Notes under the pieces: generated by a model
Databases searched by the model: none
The model's input: the letters and a program-made list of their open reading frames with translations, nothing else
What the model was told of the DNA's origin: nothing
Made by a program: the position numbers and the translations under genes
NCBI GenBank assembly: GCA_963555705.1
Contig: OY743188.1
Coordinates: 29,781,383-29,845,382, forward strand
Length of the DNA: 64,000 nt
Reading direction: 5' to 3'
DNA from: Ligustrum vulgare
Lineage: Eukaryota > Streptophyta > Magnoliopsida > Lamiales > Oleaceae
Shown here: in pieces, positions 1 through 11,620 of the stretch
Numbering within the stretch: position 1 is the first letter of the stretch
Layout: every line of letters starts with the position of its first letter

Positions 1-720
1 CGCATTGTCCACCTTTGAGCGGTTAGTCAACTCTGCTCCACCTTTTGGACAATTTTTTCTCATTTGACTAGATTTACTACAATTCCAACACATTACCTTC
101 TTCTTTTTGGAGTTACCTCTCTTCCACTTTTCAGTAAGAAGCAAAGCATTTTCAGATGAACTGTCACTTCAACCTAATCAACTTAACTTCTGAAAATTTC
201 ACTGTTTCCTTCTCGTACATCAAATTCAGCATGATTTGCTCAAACGTTGATGGAAGAGACCAGATGAACATTATCCTCATCATCAATCTTAACTTCAATA
301 GATTTCAATTCAGAAACAATCTCATTGAGAACACTAAGATGGTCTAAGATTTTCATACCTGCATTCATTATCAAAGAATGAAACCGCTCATTCATATGCA
401 AGTTATTTGACAAACTCTTCATTTGATACAACTCTTCCAATTTTTCCCACAGTTCCTTCACAGCAAATATCTCATAAATATTTGCAAGAACATTTTTGGG
501 CAAACAAAGTTGTAACATGCTAGCAGCTTTCAAATTCAAATCTTCATCATTCGTGCTGGATTCGATTTCTTTGTCAGAACTTGAGGTTGATTTTTCCTTC
601 AAAACTTTCGCAATCCCGTCTGAATCAATACATCCATGACTTATACTTACCACAAGTCAAAATTGATCTTCTAGTTAAATTTCTTCACGTTGTACTTTTC
701 AAAAATATTTTATTTTGCTC
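1..720 (-). pseudogene. Ty1/copia gag remnant (5' part of a minus-strand element)
   Basis: Reading the minus strand from about 710 downward gives a recognisable copia Gag. The N-terminus reads YNVKKFN, stop, KINFDLW, so there is an in-frame TAG and then a frame change. An open stretch from 653 to 240 follows (137 residues) with LQLCLPKNVL, ELWEKLEELY and MKSLSNNLHM, typical of the UBN2/gag-polypeptide family. At 49-90 a zinc knuckle remains as C-W-N-C and a final C, but the expected His is Gln (CX2CX4QX4C). Gag would package element RNA. Stops, the frameshift and the lost His make this copy defective. The rest of the polyprotein lies beyond the left edge. Confidence 0.85.
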
Positions 721-768
721 TAAAACATCTTCGAACTACCGATGCTCTATTAATTAGACCTTGATTTC

Positions 769-784
769 CCTGTCAACGGCGCCA
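769..784 (-). promoter_or_regulatory. Putative primer-binding site of the copia element
   Basis: On the minus strand TGGCGCCGTTGACAGG starts one base after the LTR end (CTAACA) and lies just before gag. TGGCGCCGTTG is a primer-binding motif of many plant LTR elements, usually linked to a tRNA-Asp primer (recalled, not checked). It is unusual for copia elements, which mostly use initiator Met tRNA. Confidence 0.55.
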
Positions 785-785
785 T

Positions 786-1481
786 TGTTAGGAATTACAC
801 ACAAATTCTCTCTAATTTATCTCACAGGAATTTTTGATGTTCAAAAAATAATTGAGCCAACAAGAAAATAAAGCAACACAAAATTTACGGACCGTCAAAA
901 TTTTTCACTATATAATAAATTGTTACAATTATATAAAATTTGCACTCACCAAACCCCAAAGTATTGTAGGAAAAATAACTAAGTTTTACAACATCTACCA
1001 ATTTCTACTCTTTGTACAACCTACAAAGAACCCAAAAAAAATCAAGATACTAAATTATATTTTTCTTCACAATACTTTCTAATCAATGTGCTCTACAACA
1101 AAAGAGAATAATACGTGTATTTATACAATTCAATTCACATCAGGCCATACCAATTCGGTTGGGACACTCCATTCCTAGGTCAACTGCTATTCTACCAGAT
1201 CAACGCCCTCTTCTCAATTTCAATCCAATGAGACATGCAACCATGGTAATCTATTTTAATTTCATCGGGGCACAATCTTCTGTAGAAAGCAATCATGTAG
1301 ATAATTACTCAATCCTCTAATCCCACAAGGACACGCTGTTGAAGAATGCCAAGGATTAACAATTCAATTCCTTTAGGATTCCAATAAATCGAGGCAATTG
1401 ATTACAAATATTTGTTTTCCATCAATTACAATTTAAGTCCTTCAATTTTTGATAATTTGAGACAATTATCCAACACTAACA
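786..1481 (-). mobile_element. 5' LTR of the copia element
   Basis: This 696-bp segment has inverted ends TGTTAG...CTAACA and borders the primer-binding site. On the minus strand it starts TGTTAGTGTTGGATAATTG and ends TTCCTAACA. A TATA-like TGTATAAATACACG lies near 1115-1135 on the minus strand, as expected for a U3 promoter. The partner LTR is outside the window, so the TSD cannot be tested. Confidence 0.75.
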
Positions 1482-2009
1482 TTAATACGTGATAGTGTAT
1501 TTTTTTTTTTTTTTAACCTCTACATCTCCAAACGAGACTTGGATTCATATTTAAGTTGTTCTAGTGTACGTTGAGGTGCAGACTATTGTACACGTCCATC
1601 CTTGCTGCAGCTAAGGTGGATGGGGTCCTCCACACCAATTAAAAATAGGTTAAATATATTGTCACTACATCTTCTTATATGTGCATCACATTTTAATTGT
1701 GAGAATTGTTCTTAACCTTTAATCAATATTACAATTATATCCCCCAACGTTTTTCATTGTATTCTTATTTTAATTCTTTCATTAATTAATATATCTCGTC
1801 TCTTCTATCAATTTCTATAAAAAAATTATTAAGAGAGATTAAAAATATTTATTTACCTCTTGTACACTTAATAAGTAAAAAAATCAAAATTTTTAATTCA
1901 ATACTTGTTCATTGTTTTAAAGTACGATAATAATAGTAATAAGCGTTTGTTTGAAGGTGGTTTTAAAGAGAAATTTGTCATTGTCATCCAAAGCATGATG
2001 TGGGGACCA
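1482..2009. other. Intergenic, no gene seen
   Basis: This is AT-rich sequence with a T run near 1500. No open frame looks coding, and no RNA gene or clear repeat was recognised. Confidence 0.5.
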
Positions 2010-2215
2010 CCCGAATAGGCATATGTACGAAACTAACTATTCGAGTCATGCTTTTGTGTAGAAGGAAACATCAAATATTTCATAAGAATTATAAATTCTC
2101 GTCTCGTCTTATGCAATAAATGCACATAAGTCACATGAAGCATACAATTACATGCAATTAAAATGTAAACAAATTAATAGGGGCGAGTCTACTGAGTATT
2201 TCAATGAAATGCTCA
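2010..2215 (+). repeat. Fragment of the long TGTARCGCCCC LTR family
   Basis: The stretch with CTTATGCAATAAATGCACATA and AATTAATAGGGGCGAGTCTAC matches the solo LTRs at 33530-33800 and 43960-44150 in the same order. No ends or TSD remain. It is a relic of the family described at 32900 and 43505. Confidence 0.6.
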
Positions 2216-5200
2216 CCCCTCTTTAACAAAACTAGTTTCACACTCATACGATGCACAGACATATTATCATTGACAATAATTAATTTACTGAAACATAAAA
2301 ATTGAAATTTTTTTAGAAAAACTAACAAAATTCAGTGTCAATTTAAATAATAATAAGTATTTAGTATTACAAAACTTAGAAAACATTCTTATACACAACA
2401 TTCGTTGGTTTCCCATCGTCATCACAATCCGAGCTCAGGCGAGTGGATGCAAATAACATCAATTCAATACCCGTAGATGTGTTTTCAAGGTCAAGTCTTT
2501 CTCAATCATTTACTCTAGCATGGAAAAACACTCATTAGACCTACAAAACTACACATAAATAAACATCACATTTGTACCCAAGAAGTTGCCAAAATACCAG
2601 AAACAGAATTTGGGTGATCCATAAAAAAATCATCTAAGAATTTGGAAGTATAAACTGAATGTTCTCAACTATATATCTCATCCTTAAACTATATACTGGT
2701 AATATGTTTTAAGTTTTCTTAACATGCACTTCTACTTGTGTCATAGAACTCATTAAGATATTCTGATGTCAAAATGCAGATTCCAAATCAGCTATCCCTG
2801 GTGCTTTAGATCCAACTCAGTGGACAGCTTGGTGAGTGTTTCACAGAGGCTTTGGCACTGGCACTAATTTCAAAAGTTCAGAAATATTAGATGTTGATAT
2901 GGTGGTTGTATACCAGGAGATATAATTGGTGGAACAAAAAAAAAAAAAAAAAAGTATAAAAACTGCACCATTTTGACTTTTTGGATACATTATATAGAAA
3001 AAACAAAAGATAAAGCATACAAATATCTATTGACAAAAATCAACAAGCAAAAAATAGGCCACAATTATTTATTTTGAGAGGTATTTCAAGAAAAAATATA
3101 ACACGTGCCAATTTAACTTGTGTTTAAAGAGCTACCAAATATTGGCGTGATTTCAAGATGCTTATTATGCAAATTCTGTTAATTAATGCCAACTATCTCT
3201 CTGCCTTAGCCCCTACTAACCTTGTCCCAGTTTTCCAACAGTAGACATGATCATTCTCATCTTCCATCCAAGTAACATAGCCAACTGACTCCTACAATAG
3301 AATTGCAAGTACTGGAGTGGGGAGAAGATCAAAGTCTGCTGATTAATTCTCAGCAACCATAACCATTGGCCTCAACAATGCGTTGCACGTAATTAAGAAG
3401 CACACAAAATATTTTATTTTGGACACAACAATGACCTACTAATAATTTAAGTTACTTTCCAATGTCCTACCAAGCAAAGAAATTCACTTTAAGTGGGATT
3501 AAAAAAAAAATAATGAAATACATGCGCAAAATTATAATTTGTAGCGCTATACAAATTAAAAATGTAGATCATACCTTAAATCATTACAATCAAGAACACT
3601 ATTCCAATGAATCTCCACTTGCACATACAAGGCATTTGTCTCTTTAAAAGTCGGTTCTTAGCAATGACTAATGAGATTAAGCTATATCAAACACACCTTA
3701 AAACTTGTTAAAATGAAGCTGTAGAAATTTGGGTGTATCATCAATTGAAGAAGTGATATGTGTTGTTCAACAATACTTTGGAACCTACCAAACTTTGAGA
3801 CTTTGTCAAGGCTTTCACTACACAGCATAAATTCATCCACCAAATTTTGGGTGTACCATCAGTTCAAGAAGTGATCTGTGCTTCTAATAATTCTACATTT
3901 TCCAAGAAAATAACCCTCATCACCATGATGTCATAAAGACAGCAATGCGAAAAAGGTTGATGGAAGCTCTTTCAAATTTTGAAAAGCAGAAAATTGATCT
4001 TCAAGTTTAATGTTCATAACTTGAGAAAAATGTGATTCATTTACACCATCCTTGGGAGAAGATTAGACTCATTAAAAAAAATGTCAAGTGCATTTTCACG
4101 TTTATCTATATAAATTTTATCACTTTATAATAAAGTACGTCTTTGAAAGCGTGCTGTTATCTAATACAATGTTTGAAAGCTGGAAAGTATTAGTGAGCTT
4201 TCTACTCGGTTCTTATTTGGTTATAATAATTATAACTATAGAAAAATATGTAATTTCAAATTTGAGAAATTACTCAAATGCATCTGTTTGAAATAACCTG
4301 AGAATAGCTTAAAATTCTACTCTAAACATGTAAAAAAAATGATAGAAAAGCATAATATTTAAGAATAGGCTGACTTGTGACTGTTCCATCCACTTTTAGG
4401 ATATTCTCCCCTCTTTTATGATCTTAGGGAAGAAATGAGGGACTATTCCAATTGACTTATCAATTTTCGTGTTGCAGTAAAATAAAAGCAGGCAAAAAAT
4501 AAAAGGAAAAAAATTGAAATTAGTTTAATCTATTCATAAAGTTTATGATCTTCATTAGAAAAGTTCATGTACAACTATTAATTTCTAATCGTGTATTATT
4601 TGTATTATTTTAATTGCTCACAAAGTCAACATAAAAAAAATGTAATTTTGGGACTTGAGTTCCTATCTTCTAACTTAAGCTTTAATCTAGATAGAGACTT
4701 CTGTTTCAATGTGAGAAGTTTTTGTGAAAATGTGTATTTGATAGCAGAATCTGGGCCAAAATCAGAAAATTAAGATGAGCCAATTGCCGTCAACTAACAC
4801 AATTCCAAACCTGTTTCAATGAGTTAATGAAACTTCTAATACCATTTCTAATTTCCAACACCTCAAAATAGACATGCAATCCATAGTTACTGAAATTGTG
4901 TTGTGGTTATAATGTCTTCTCATAAAGAATGTAAATTTGATGAAACTTTTACAAAAGTTGCATCATAAAGAAATCAAACGGAAGTAAATTCAATCAAGAA
5001 TAAGTATTAGTTAAAAGTGCCATTAAAGCATCCCACCAAAATCAATAAAAAATATTAAAGAGACCACAACAATTTTTTGCTACTTAAGACAAGCATGCAA
5101 CACATAAGGGGAAAGTGTCCATCGAATCCTGAAACATAGATGGGACAAGCAATCACACATTCAAATTTATGAACATAGATAAGAAACAATAGCACCATTC

Positions 5201-5219
5201 CAGAAAATGTATTGCATGA
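2216..5219. other. Intergenic, no gene recognised
   Basis: About 3 kb without convincing coding sequence; open frames are at most 67 codons and resemble nothing known to me. There is an A run near 2938-2953. A diverged direct repeat of about 38 bp, containing TTGGGTGTA-CATCA, lies at about 3727 and 3845. There are no LTR or MITE termini I can defend. Confidence 0.5.
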
Positions 5220-5440
5220 CTATAATTTAATTTTCCATGTTTGAAGAATTAGTTCTTCACCTCTGATATGAGATTCTTCATCCTCCAATAATTTAGCCAG
5301 TTTGAAATCGGACACTCGAGCATCGAAGTTTCCATCAAGTAAAATATTGCTCGACTTGATATCGCAATGGATAATTTGAGGGGAACAATCATGATGCAGA
5401 TTGGCAAGCCCTTTTACAGCTCCCAAACTTCTTGCATGCC
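5220..5440 (-). pseudogene. LRR receptor-like kinase exon fragment (FEI-like), degenerate
   Basis: The minus strand encodes about 65 residues matching the catalytic loop of plant LRR receptor kinases, with best resemblance to the FEI1/FEI2 type. It contains [36 protein letters not shown] and [12 protein letters not shown]. The catalytic HRD motif reads HCD and the metal-binding DFG reads DFK, so it would be inactive. The frame diverges after ESHI, where the activation segment should follow. No other kinase exon was found nearby, and an 18-C run lies directly upstream. It is most likely an isolated captured or decayed exon. Confidence 0.8.
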
Positions 5441-5447
5441 TCTGGTA

Positions 5448-5465
5448 CCCCCCCCCCCCCCCCCC
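5448..5465 (+). repeat. Poly-C tract (18 C)
   Basis: Uninterrupted homopolymer of 18 C on the plus strand beside the kinase fragment. Length in the assembly may be unreliable. Confidence 0.9.
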
Positions 5466-6060
5466 ATGCAGTTTCTCAGAGCGTGTAATGAATCGAAGAA
5501 ATGTTTATTAGTAATTTGAAGTCAAGAGACGGTAGTAATATTTCTATAGAAATTTAAAATAACATTTCCATACATTGATATAGTTGAGCAGAAAAGGATT
5601 ATGTTCCCCAGTAAAATTCTAGAGTATCAAGACTCTCAATACCTCATTCAAGTGGGAATCAGTCTCAATGTTGTTTTATGAAACTGCAAAGGTCGGGGTA
5701 GATAATTTTGGCATATAGTTGAGCAGAACAGGAAAGGAAGATGGAAAATGAACCTACTATATGTTGAAAAGTAAAACAATAATTCAATATTGATCTTGAC
5801 AAACAAATTTTGCCATTGGTCACCAGTACAAATATAGTCCCAAAATCATTGAACCAGTCAACTGAGAAATGGGTTAAAAAGAAGGGAAAAAAAATCAGCA
5901 TTTCAAATTTCACTTCATATGGCATGCATATAAATCATAATCAAACTTTAACTAAAAGTAATAAGCAGTTTAATCACATGAACTCACCAGTAATAATGGC
6001 AAAACTGCACTGTTTTGATATCTGCGAATCAAAATCAAGAAAATACCAGGTAAAAACTTT
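5466..6060. other. Intergenic, no gene seen
   Basis: Open frames on both strands overlap here but lack recognisable domains. Nothing else was identified. Confidence 0.45.
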
Positions 6061-7096
6061 AGGCTGCGTTCTCTTTGTGTTTCAGTTTCCTGTTTTCATT
6101 TTCGAAAATGTTTTCTGTTTTTCATTTTCTGTGACTTTTTTTCGAAATTGCTGAAAATGCGTTTGATTTGTTATTTCTGAAAACTGTCTTCGAAAATGAA
6201 AAGCTGAAAAACGCGTTCTGTTTAAAATTTCAAAGAAAATTATTTCTGTATACTTGTAATTATACTGTTTGTGAATATAAATGAAATAAAGATATCATAT
6301 TTGAGTTGCACAACAAAAATAAATGAAATAACCCCTATCACACAATTTGGTTATACCAAAAAAGTTCAAAAATTCATGTTGCCCTTCTAAAGTAATCGTT
6401 CCACATTTGGGTAGTAATTTTCCCTTCTAAAGTAATCGTTCAATTTAATACTTTATATAGATACATCCTTCTAGTAAATACTCATAACGTTTAAAATTTA
6501 AGTTTTAATAAAATTTGCAAAAATCAATTTACGTTAATTAATGATGCCCTTACAAAATAAGTGTGTACAATACAAAAATAAAAAAGAAATGTTTAATAAT
6601 TAAGCACATGATACATCATCAGAAAGATGGTTGAATTTGGAGTTCGACGCAAAAAATAAAGTGCAATTCGGAGTTGTACATCAAAAGTTATACATATTTG
6701 AAGACAAGTAAAATTTGTGAACTAATGTGCAACAAAATCTGAAGTTGAGAGACCTAAGTTGCAAATAAATTAGGGTATTTTCGAAAGAAATTTCAAATTT
6801 TGAGGATTAAAATGACAAGTTTTGAAAATCAGGGACCAATAATGTAATTAAAATGACAAATTTGGACAAATTTCAATTTTTTTTATTATTTTAATTTTTT
6901 TAAGTGGAAAACGCGTATTTTCCGCGTTTTCCACTTAATAGGTATAAATTTCGGAAAACGTGATTTTCACATTTTCCATTTCCTTTACAAATTTTGAAAA
7001 CGTTTTTGAAATTTTTTTCCGAAAAGGCGCAAGAGAACGTGTTTTCGAAGATGGAAAACAGAAAACGGCTGGAAAATGCCAAAGAGAACGCAGCCT
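6061..7096. mobile_element. hAT-like non-autonomous element (MITE) with TIR AGGCTGCGTTCTCTTTG
   Basis: The left end AGGCTGCGTTCTCTTTG is exactly complementary to the right end CAAAGAGAACGCAGCCT (17 bp). Flanks share the core ACTTT (AAACTTTA versus TTACTTTC), an imperfect 8-bp TSD as expected for an old hAT insertion. GAAAACG/CGTTTTC motifs repeat in both orientations inward of the ends. A sharp hairpin with 15-bp arms lies at 6901-6937 (TAAGTGGAAAACGCG and its complement, 7-nt loop). No transposase is encoded. Confidence 0.75.
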
Positions 7097-8209
7097 TACT
7101 TTCTCAACAACAAACATAAAAAATGGGGAATTTTGGTGTAAAGAAACATTTTTTAAAAAAAAACCTGGGCTGGTGGGTTCTAATTCGAAGGTGTCTATTT
7201 CAACAGAAGCCGGTGCTGGATTTCCAAAACTGTTGACAAGCCACAACTTTTCTTAGCTATGAATCGGAGAGATATGAAATGCACTGTGAAGAGTGGATAC
7301 TCCAAAACCACCGGAGACTCCAAAACTAGATACTGCGGCTCGACCACCTCCGGCAAAGGAGGAAGTACAAAATTCACCATTGGCTCAAAATAAAAACACC
7401 CAGTAAGTACAAAAGTCCAATGTTGGAGAGAATTTGATGAATACAAATATTAAATCAAAATACTTCCAGAAAATCTCCAACACCACCCATCGTCGCCAAA
7501 CAATGACCTGTGAATTAGCTTTCGTGGATGTTTGAGAAAGAAAGCTCGATATTAACGCTCTAGCTTCAATGCCATTAAAAAATAAAACTCATGTAAATTA
7601 TTGGGGACCTGTGAATTAGCTTTATTGTGACATGAAAGCGTAAGAACTCAAAGGGATTCCCTTCTTTGTTTGTATGATTCGAGGAGAAAAGGCCCGTTGG
7701 GTTCTTAAGAATTAGAGTCCTTTTTTTCGTCTAAATTCATGGATGTTTGAGAAAGAAAGCTCGATTTTATCGCTCTTGCTTCAATGCCATTAAAAAAAAC
7801 TCCTGTAAATTATTGGGGCAGTTATTTTGTTCATTCAAGTTGTCTTGGGAGCACCAGAGGAGGATGAGGAAAAGTCGGCATACGGGTTTATGCTAGATTT
7901 CGTGAATGATCCCTGATATGCTAGTGTTTGAAATTGAAAATTTTGTAACTTCCCAGGACAAGAATAACCCCCCAGTAGTAGTGGTGCAGTAACCAAGTAA
8001 CAGTTACATGAAATGGGCCAAAAAATGAAACAGTCCATCGACTCCATCTAATGCGTTGGCAAAAAATAAAATTCTGTTCACATTATAGATTTTGCTTCAA
8101 ATTGAAAATTGAATTGAAGATTCTCATAATCTCAGTTCCTTTTATTAATAGAACATAGATTTGCAAATGTCGGAGATGGAGGCGATTGATGGGCAGAAAG
8201 TGACATTAA
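7097..8209. other. Intergenic with a short direct repeat
   Basis: An approximately 80-bp direct repeat starts at about 7524 and again at about 7739 (215-bp offset). Both copies carry GGATGTTTGAGAAAGAAAGC, GCTTCAATGCCATTAAAAAA and TGTAAATTATTGGGG. Open frames at 7195-7446 and 7835-8047 (both minus) have no similarity I recognise and may be chance. Confidence 0.5.
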
Positions 8210-8476
8210 TAGTTGAATAATCAGATTTTACTAGTATTCCAGTTGAATATTTATATTTTGAGAAATTTTGAGATTTTGAAAAGTTTTCTTTGTTTGAGAT
8301 GTCTTGGCAAATTTTATTTAAACAATTTGGAGAAATTTGAATTTTATCAGCTTTTGAATTTATTTAAATAAATCTTCCCAATTTAGAAATGTTACTAATC
8401 TTCCGCTAAATATTATTTCAAATTTAGACGAGATAATGACATGACGAATCAGATATTTAGAACCTAGGGCGTCACA
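8210..8476 (-). repeat. 5' terminal fragment of the long TGTARCGCCCC LTR family
   Basis: Read on the minus strand from 8476, the sequence starts TGTGACGCCCTAGGTTCTAA. It runs through CGTCATGTCATTATC and AATAATATTTAGCGGAAGA, matching the first 80 bp of the solo LTR at 32900 in order and spacing. Only the LTR start survives; the inner boundary is uncertain. Confidence 0.65.
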
Positions 8477-8861
8477 GCGTACTTTCCGAAAACACCCTTA
8501 CCAGAACACATGAAATCCTATTTTGTTTATTTTTTTGTTTGCCTTTATTTTTATTTTTTGGATTTCTCATAACGTAAAAAAAAATAAAAAAGAAATAAAA
8601 TAAAATTTAACACTACAGCAATGGCACGTGAAAACGTTACATAGTTTTTGTTTTTGGTTTTATATGTATATGTATTTATATATAATTTTTTTATGCCTAG
8701 AGCACGTAAAAATGGTAGTTGTTTTATCATGCACTCATTTCGGGAAACTTCAAATTGCGGGAAACTTTAAAATACATGAAAAAATGAAATAGGCAATCGG
8801 GTTCATCGCATCTTGTACATATGCTCAGATGCAATTTTCTTTAACCCCCATATTTTCTGAC
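8477..8861. other. AT-rich spacer, no gene
   Basis: Contains A- and T-rich runs and no coding signal. It may belong to the 3' part of the adjacent Harbinger element, but no terminal inverted repeat was recognised. Confidence 0.4.
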
Positions 8862-10272
8862 TCATTGGTACCCTAAACTTTGTGCCATATAATCTCTCAA
8901 TTGATCCCATGGCATATCTTCATTTCCAATTGCGTTTTCCTCCCTAGTAATTTCTTCTTCTTTGTCGGAAAGATCGATCTCAACTTCCTTGTCGTCACTT
9001 TCATCTGCCCTAATAAAACCTTCTTCCAATTGACCATTTAGTCGCAGATAGTTGTGGATTGCCATATTGGAAACAACAACGGCCGTTTGTGCTCTGAATG
9101 AATAACTGGGTATTCGATCGAGGATTTTCCATCTCTGCTTCCACACTCCAAATGCCCTCTCAATAACATTCCTGCATGACGAGTAATGGAAATTGAATTG
9201 TTCTCGCTCATTTCTAAATCGATGTCTGCGTCGGTCCGTCTCGCTGCGAAACTCCTAAAATTGATACCTAATATCGGATCCCTTGTACGGTGCCATGTAG
9301 CCTGGTCTATGCGTAAAACCCAAGTCAACCAAATAATATTTTTCGCATTGCTGGTTGGAGAAGATTTATGTCAGGACTGTAAATAGATCTTGCCAATATG
9401 CGACTATCGTGTGTGTTGCCCGTTGTCCCCGAGAAAACGAATGTGAAACACAAATTGAAATCGCATGCTGCCAAAACATTCTGGGTCAGTGTTCCTTTAC
9501 GCCCAATGAAATTCTCTCTCTGATGTCTCCGTAAGACTGCCTTCACGTGGGTGCCGTCTATTACTCCAATACAATCATGTTACATTACCAGACGTGGTGA
9601 GAAAAAGGGGAGAATTATTTTACTCATACCTATTTCGATCAATCGATATGAAGAAAACATAAAATTCCCCAACGAGAAGTGTTCGATTGACAACGATACC
9701 TGGAAAAATGGATAACGATCCATGTCTGGATGGTGGTCACCAGCTCCACTATCGTGATCTAGGTGTGGTTTAATTATTTGTCTAGCAAACCTGACTACCG
9801 TGCAGAGTCCTGATTTGAAATAATGACTTATGGTTTGCAACGAGTGTCCAAATAGTGTTTGCACTTGACGATATCCTTTTCCATTAGCCAATATGCATAA
9901 GAAAATTCCTACATGCTCATATATGTCTAACTGATTGCTACTGCACAACCCATAATTATCACGAAGCATAAGTGTGAAATTCACAAATATTGGCGGGTAC
10001 ATGCGAAATTCTTGAAAGCATGTTCCCGGGTACATGTGAATAATTTGCAACATGAAAATGTGACCATTTCGCGACGTAGGAAATAAATATCTATGTCGCC
10101 TATTCGGTGCAAAATAATCACGCACAATATTTTTTGTGAGTCGAAAATACCTTAGCCAGATTCGTATATCTTCGTCAAGTTGCATGAGAAATGCTTCATC
10201 ATCAGTTTCCCCTTCAGAGTTGTCTAGCGTGAAAAGCGAGCAGTCTGTTTCAGAATCACTCATTTTTTTCAT
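8862..10272 (-). pseudogene. PIF/Harbinger transposase, broken
   Basis: The first exon (10272-9700) encodes 191 residues of the N-terminal helical region, with IYEHVGIFLCILANGKGYRQ, QTLFGHSLQTISHYFKSGL and a terminal YPFFQ. A GT donor follows (CAG|GTATCG at 9700/9699). The second exon starts near 9576 with DCIGVIDGTHVKAVL, which holds the first Asp of the DDE triad. The second Asp is in NTHDSRILARSIYSPDIN. The distal part with the Glu is in CRNVIERAFGVWKQRWK, ending at SLGYQ and a stop at 8862. The expected 3' splice site reads CAT instead of CAG just before GATTGT, and several frameshifts lie at about 9170-9350. The protein would have cut and pasted the element in the nucleus; this copy cannot. 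Confidence 0.9.
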
Positions 10273-10902
10273 AGTAGAAACAATTGCACTGGGTTGGAAG
10301 CAAGTGATTTAAATAATTGAGTGCATTTATTGAAGGCAATACAGGATCGACATCCAGAACTCACTGCTTTCCAAATGTCTGTAGGAAAGTAGTCTCAATT
10401 GGCCTCAATTTAAAGACCACATAAGCACTGTTGGACATACCCTATTTTCAAAAAGCACCATCATAGGTGAATCTTGTGAACTTCTTGTTGCAGGGAATAT
10501 ATTCCACAACTTGACTTAACCTTTGGTACAGATATTTCTTTACCACGACTGACAAACTAGATTCTGGAAATGTGAAAACAAGTGTGCAAGGTATAAAGAA
10601 AATTCAAATGCATTGCCCACTAAAAAAATGTACAAAAAAACATAAAAAAAAACTTAAAATAAAGAACAATATGGGATATTCAAAGTAATCATCCGAATAT
10701 TGAAACACAAGCATACATAACTCACTCAACGGAGCACATTGAACACATTCCAAACCCACCTACCGAAGTCAAGATAACCACAAATGACTGGAATCGGAAA
10801 AAAAAAAGTCATTAGACATTACGACAAGCACGATGAAAAGGAAATTTTAAAAAACACATGGGGAACCAAGAAAACAGTCTGTTCTCGAACAAGTTAAGAA
10901 GA
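10273..10902. other. Spacer between the two Harbinger ORFs
   Basis: No coding sequence is recognised. The stretch separates the transposase from the Myb-like ORF, as in autonomous Harbinger elements. Confidence 0.45.
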
Positions 10903-11620
10903 TTAATGCTGGGATGAGCGACGTGTGATGTAATAATTGAAGCACCAATTTATCCACTTGAACTTCAATTCAAGCATCTTTGCAGCCTGGAATTCCTTAC
11001 TGTTATCAGCTTTGGTCAGGAAAGACAGGACGAACATGTGAACATCTCCCCCTTCTTCTATCATCCTCGTTGACATTAACTCATCAATGCACTGATCCAC
11101 GGTGACTGTCTCATTCAATTTTTCGCACCCCAACGAAATGGATTTTAGATTAGTCCCCGTGCTCATAAGTGTGTCAATTGAGGCAAATAAATATTTTGCA
11201 CCGATTCTCTTCTTTTTTTTCTTTTCCCTTCCCCTTGCCCTTTGAAGAATTACCCTTACGCTTCGGCCCACTGCGTGAGGCAAAAACTTCCATGGACTTG
11301 CTTTTAGGACTCAATGTTGGACCATTGCTCGAGTCTGTGCCTTCGTCATTCAAAGGGATTGTGTCCTTAGCAGATTCTGAATCGCTATCAGGGCCCAAAC
11401 CAAACCCACGTTGCTCCAATTTCGTGGGGGGTGTATGCATACCGCGTGAAGTTGCACGTGTCACCAAATAAACGTTCATAAGTTTTATAATATTCACTGC
11501 AGTTTTGGTCCTTGAACGGTTTGTATTTAGGATTCTTCTGCACAATGTAAGAGTAATCTATAAGTAAAGTGATCCAAATTTTTGGTTCCCCCAAATGTTC
11601 ATAAGTGTACAACTATGCTT
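10903..11620 (-). pseudogene. Harbinger ORF1, Myb/SANT-like DNA-binding protein, frameshifted
   Basis: Three overlapping minus-strand frames together resemble the Myb/SANT-like accessory protein of plant Harbinger elements (Myb_DNA-bind_3 type). The 11612-11388 frame has VQKNPKYKPFKDQNCSEYYK and YERLFGDT, the SANT C-terminal half. The 11545-11174 frame continues with LEQRGFGLGPDSDSES and a Lys/Gly-rich linker. The 11283-10903 frame has the C-terminal tail (TVDQCIDELMS, AAKMLELKFKWINW). One frame change falls at the T-rich homopolymer around 11210-11235. In active elements this protein binds element ends and helps import the transposase. Beside the broken transposase, it marks the whole element as dead. 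Confidence 0.75.

Noticed and set aside
7195..8047. Minus ORFs of 70-83 codons as exons of one gene
   Set aside because: No family similarity and no convincing splice sites; the region contains a direct repeat.
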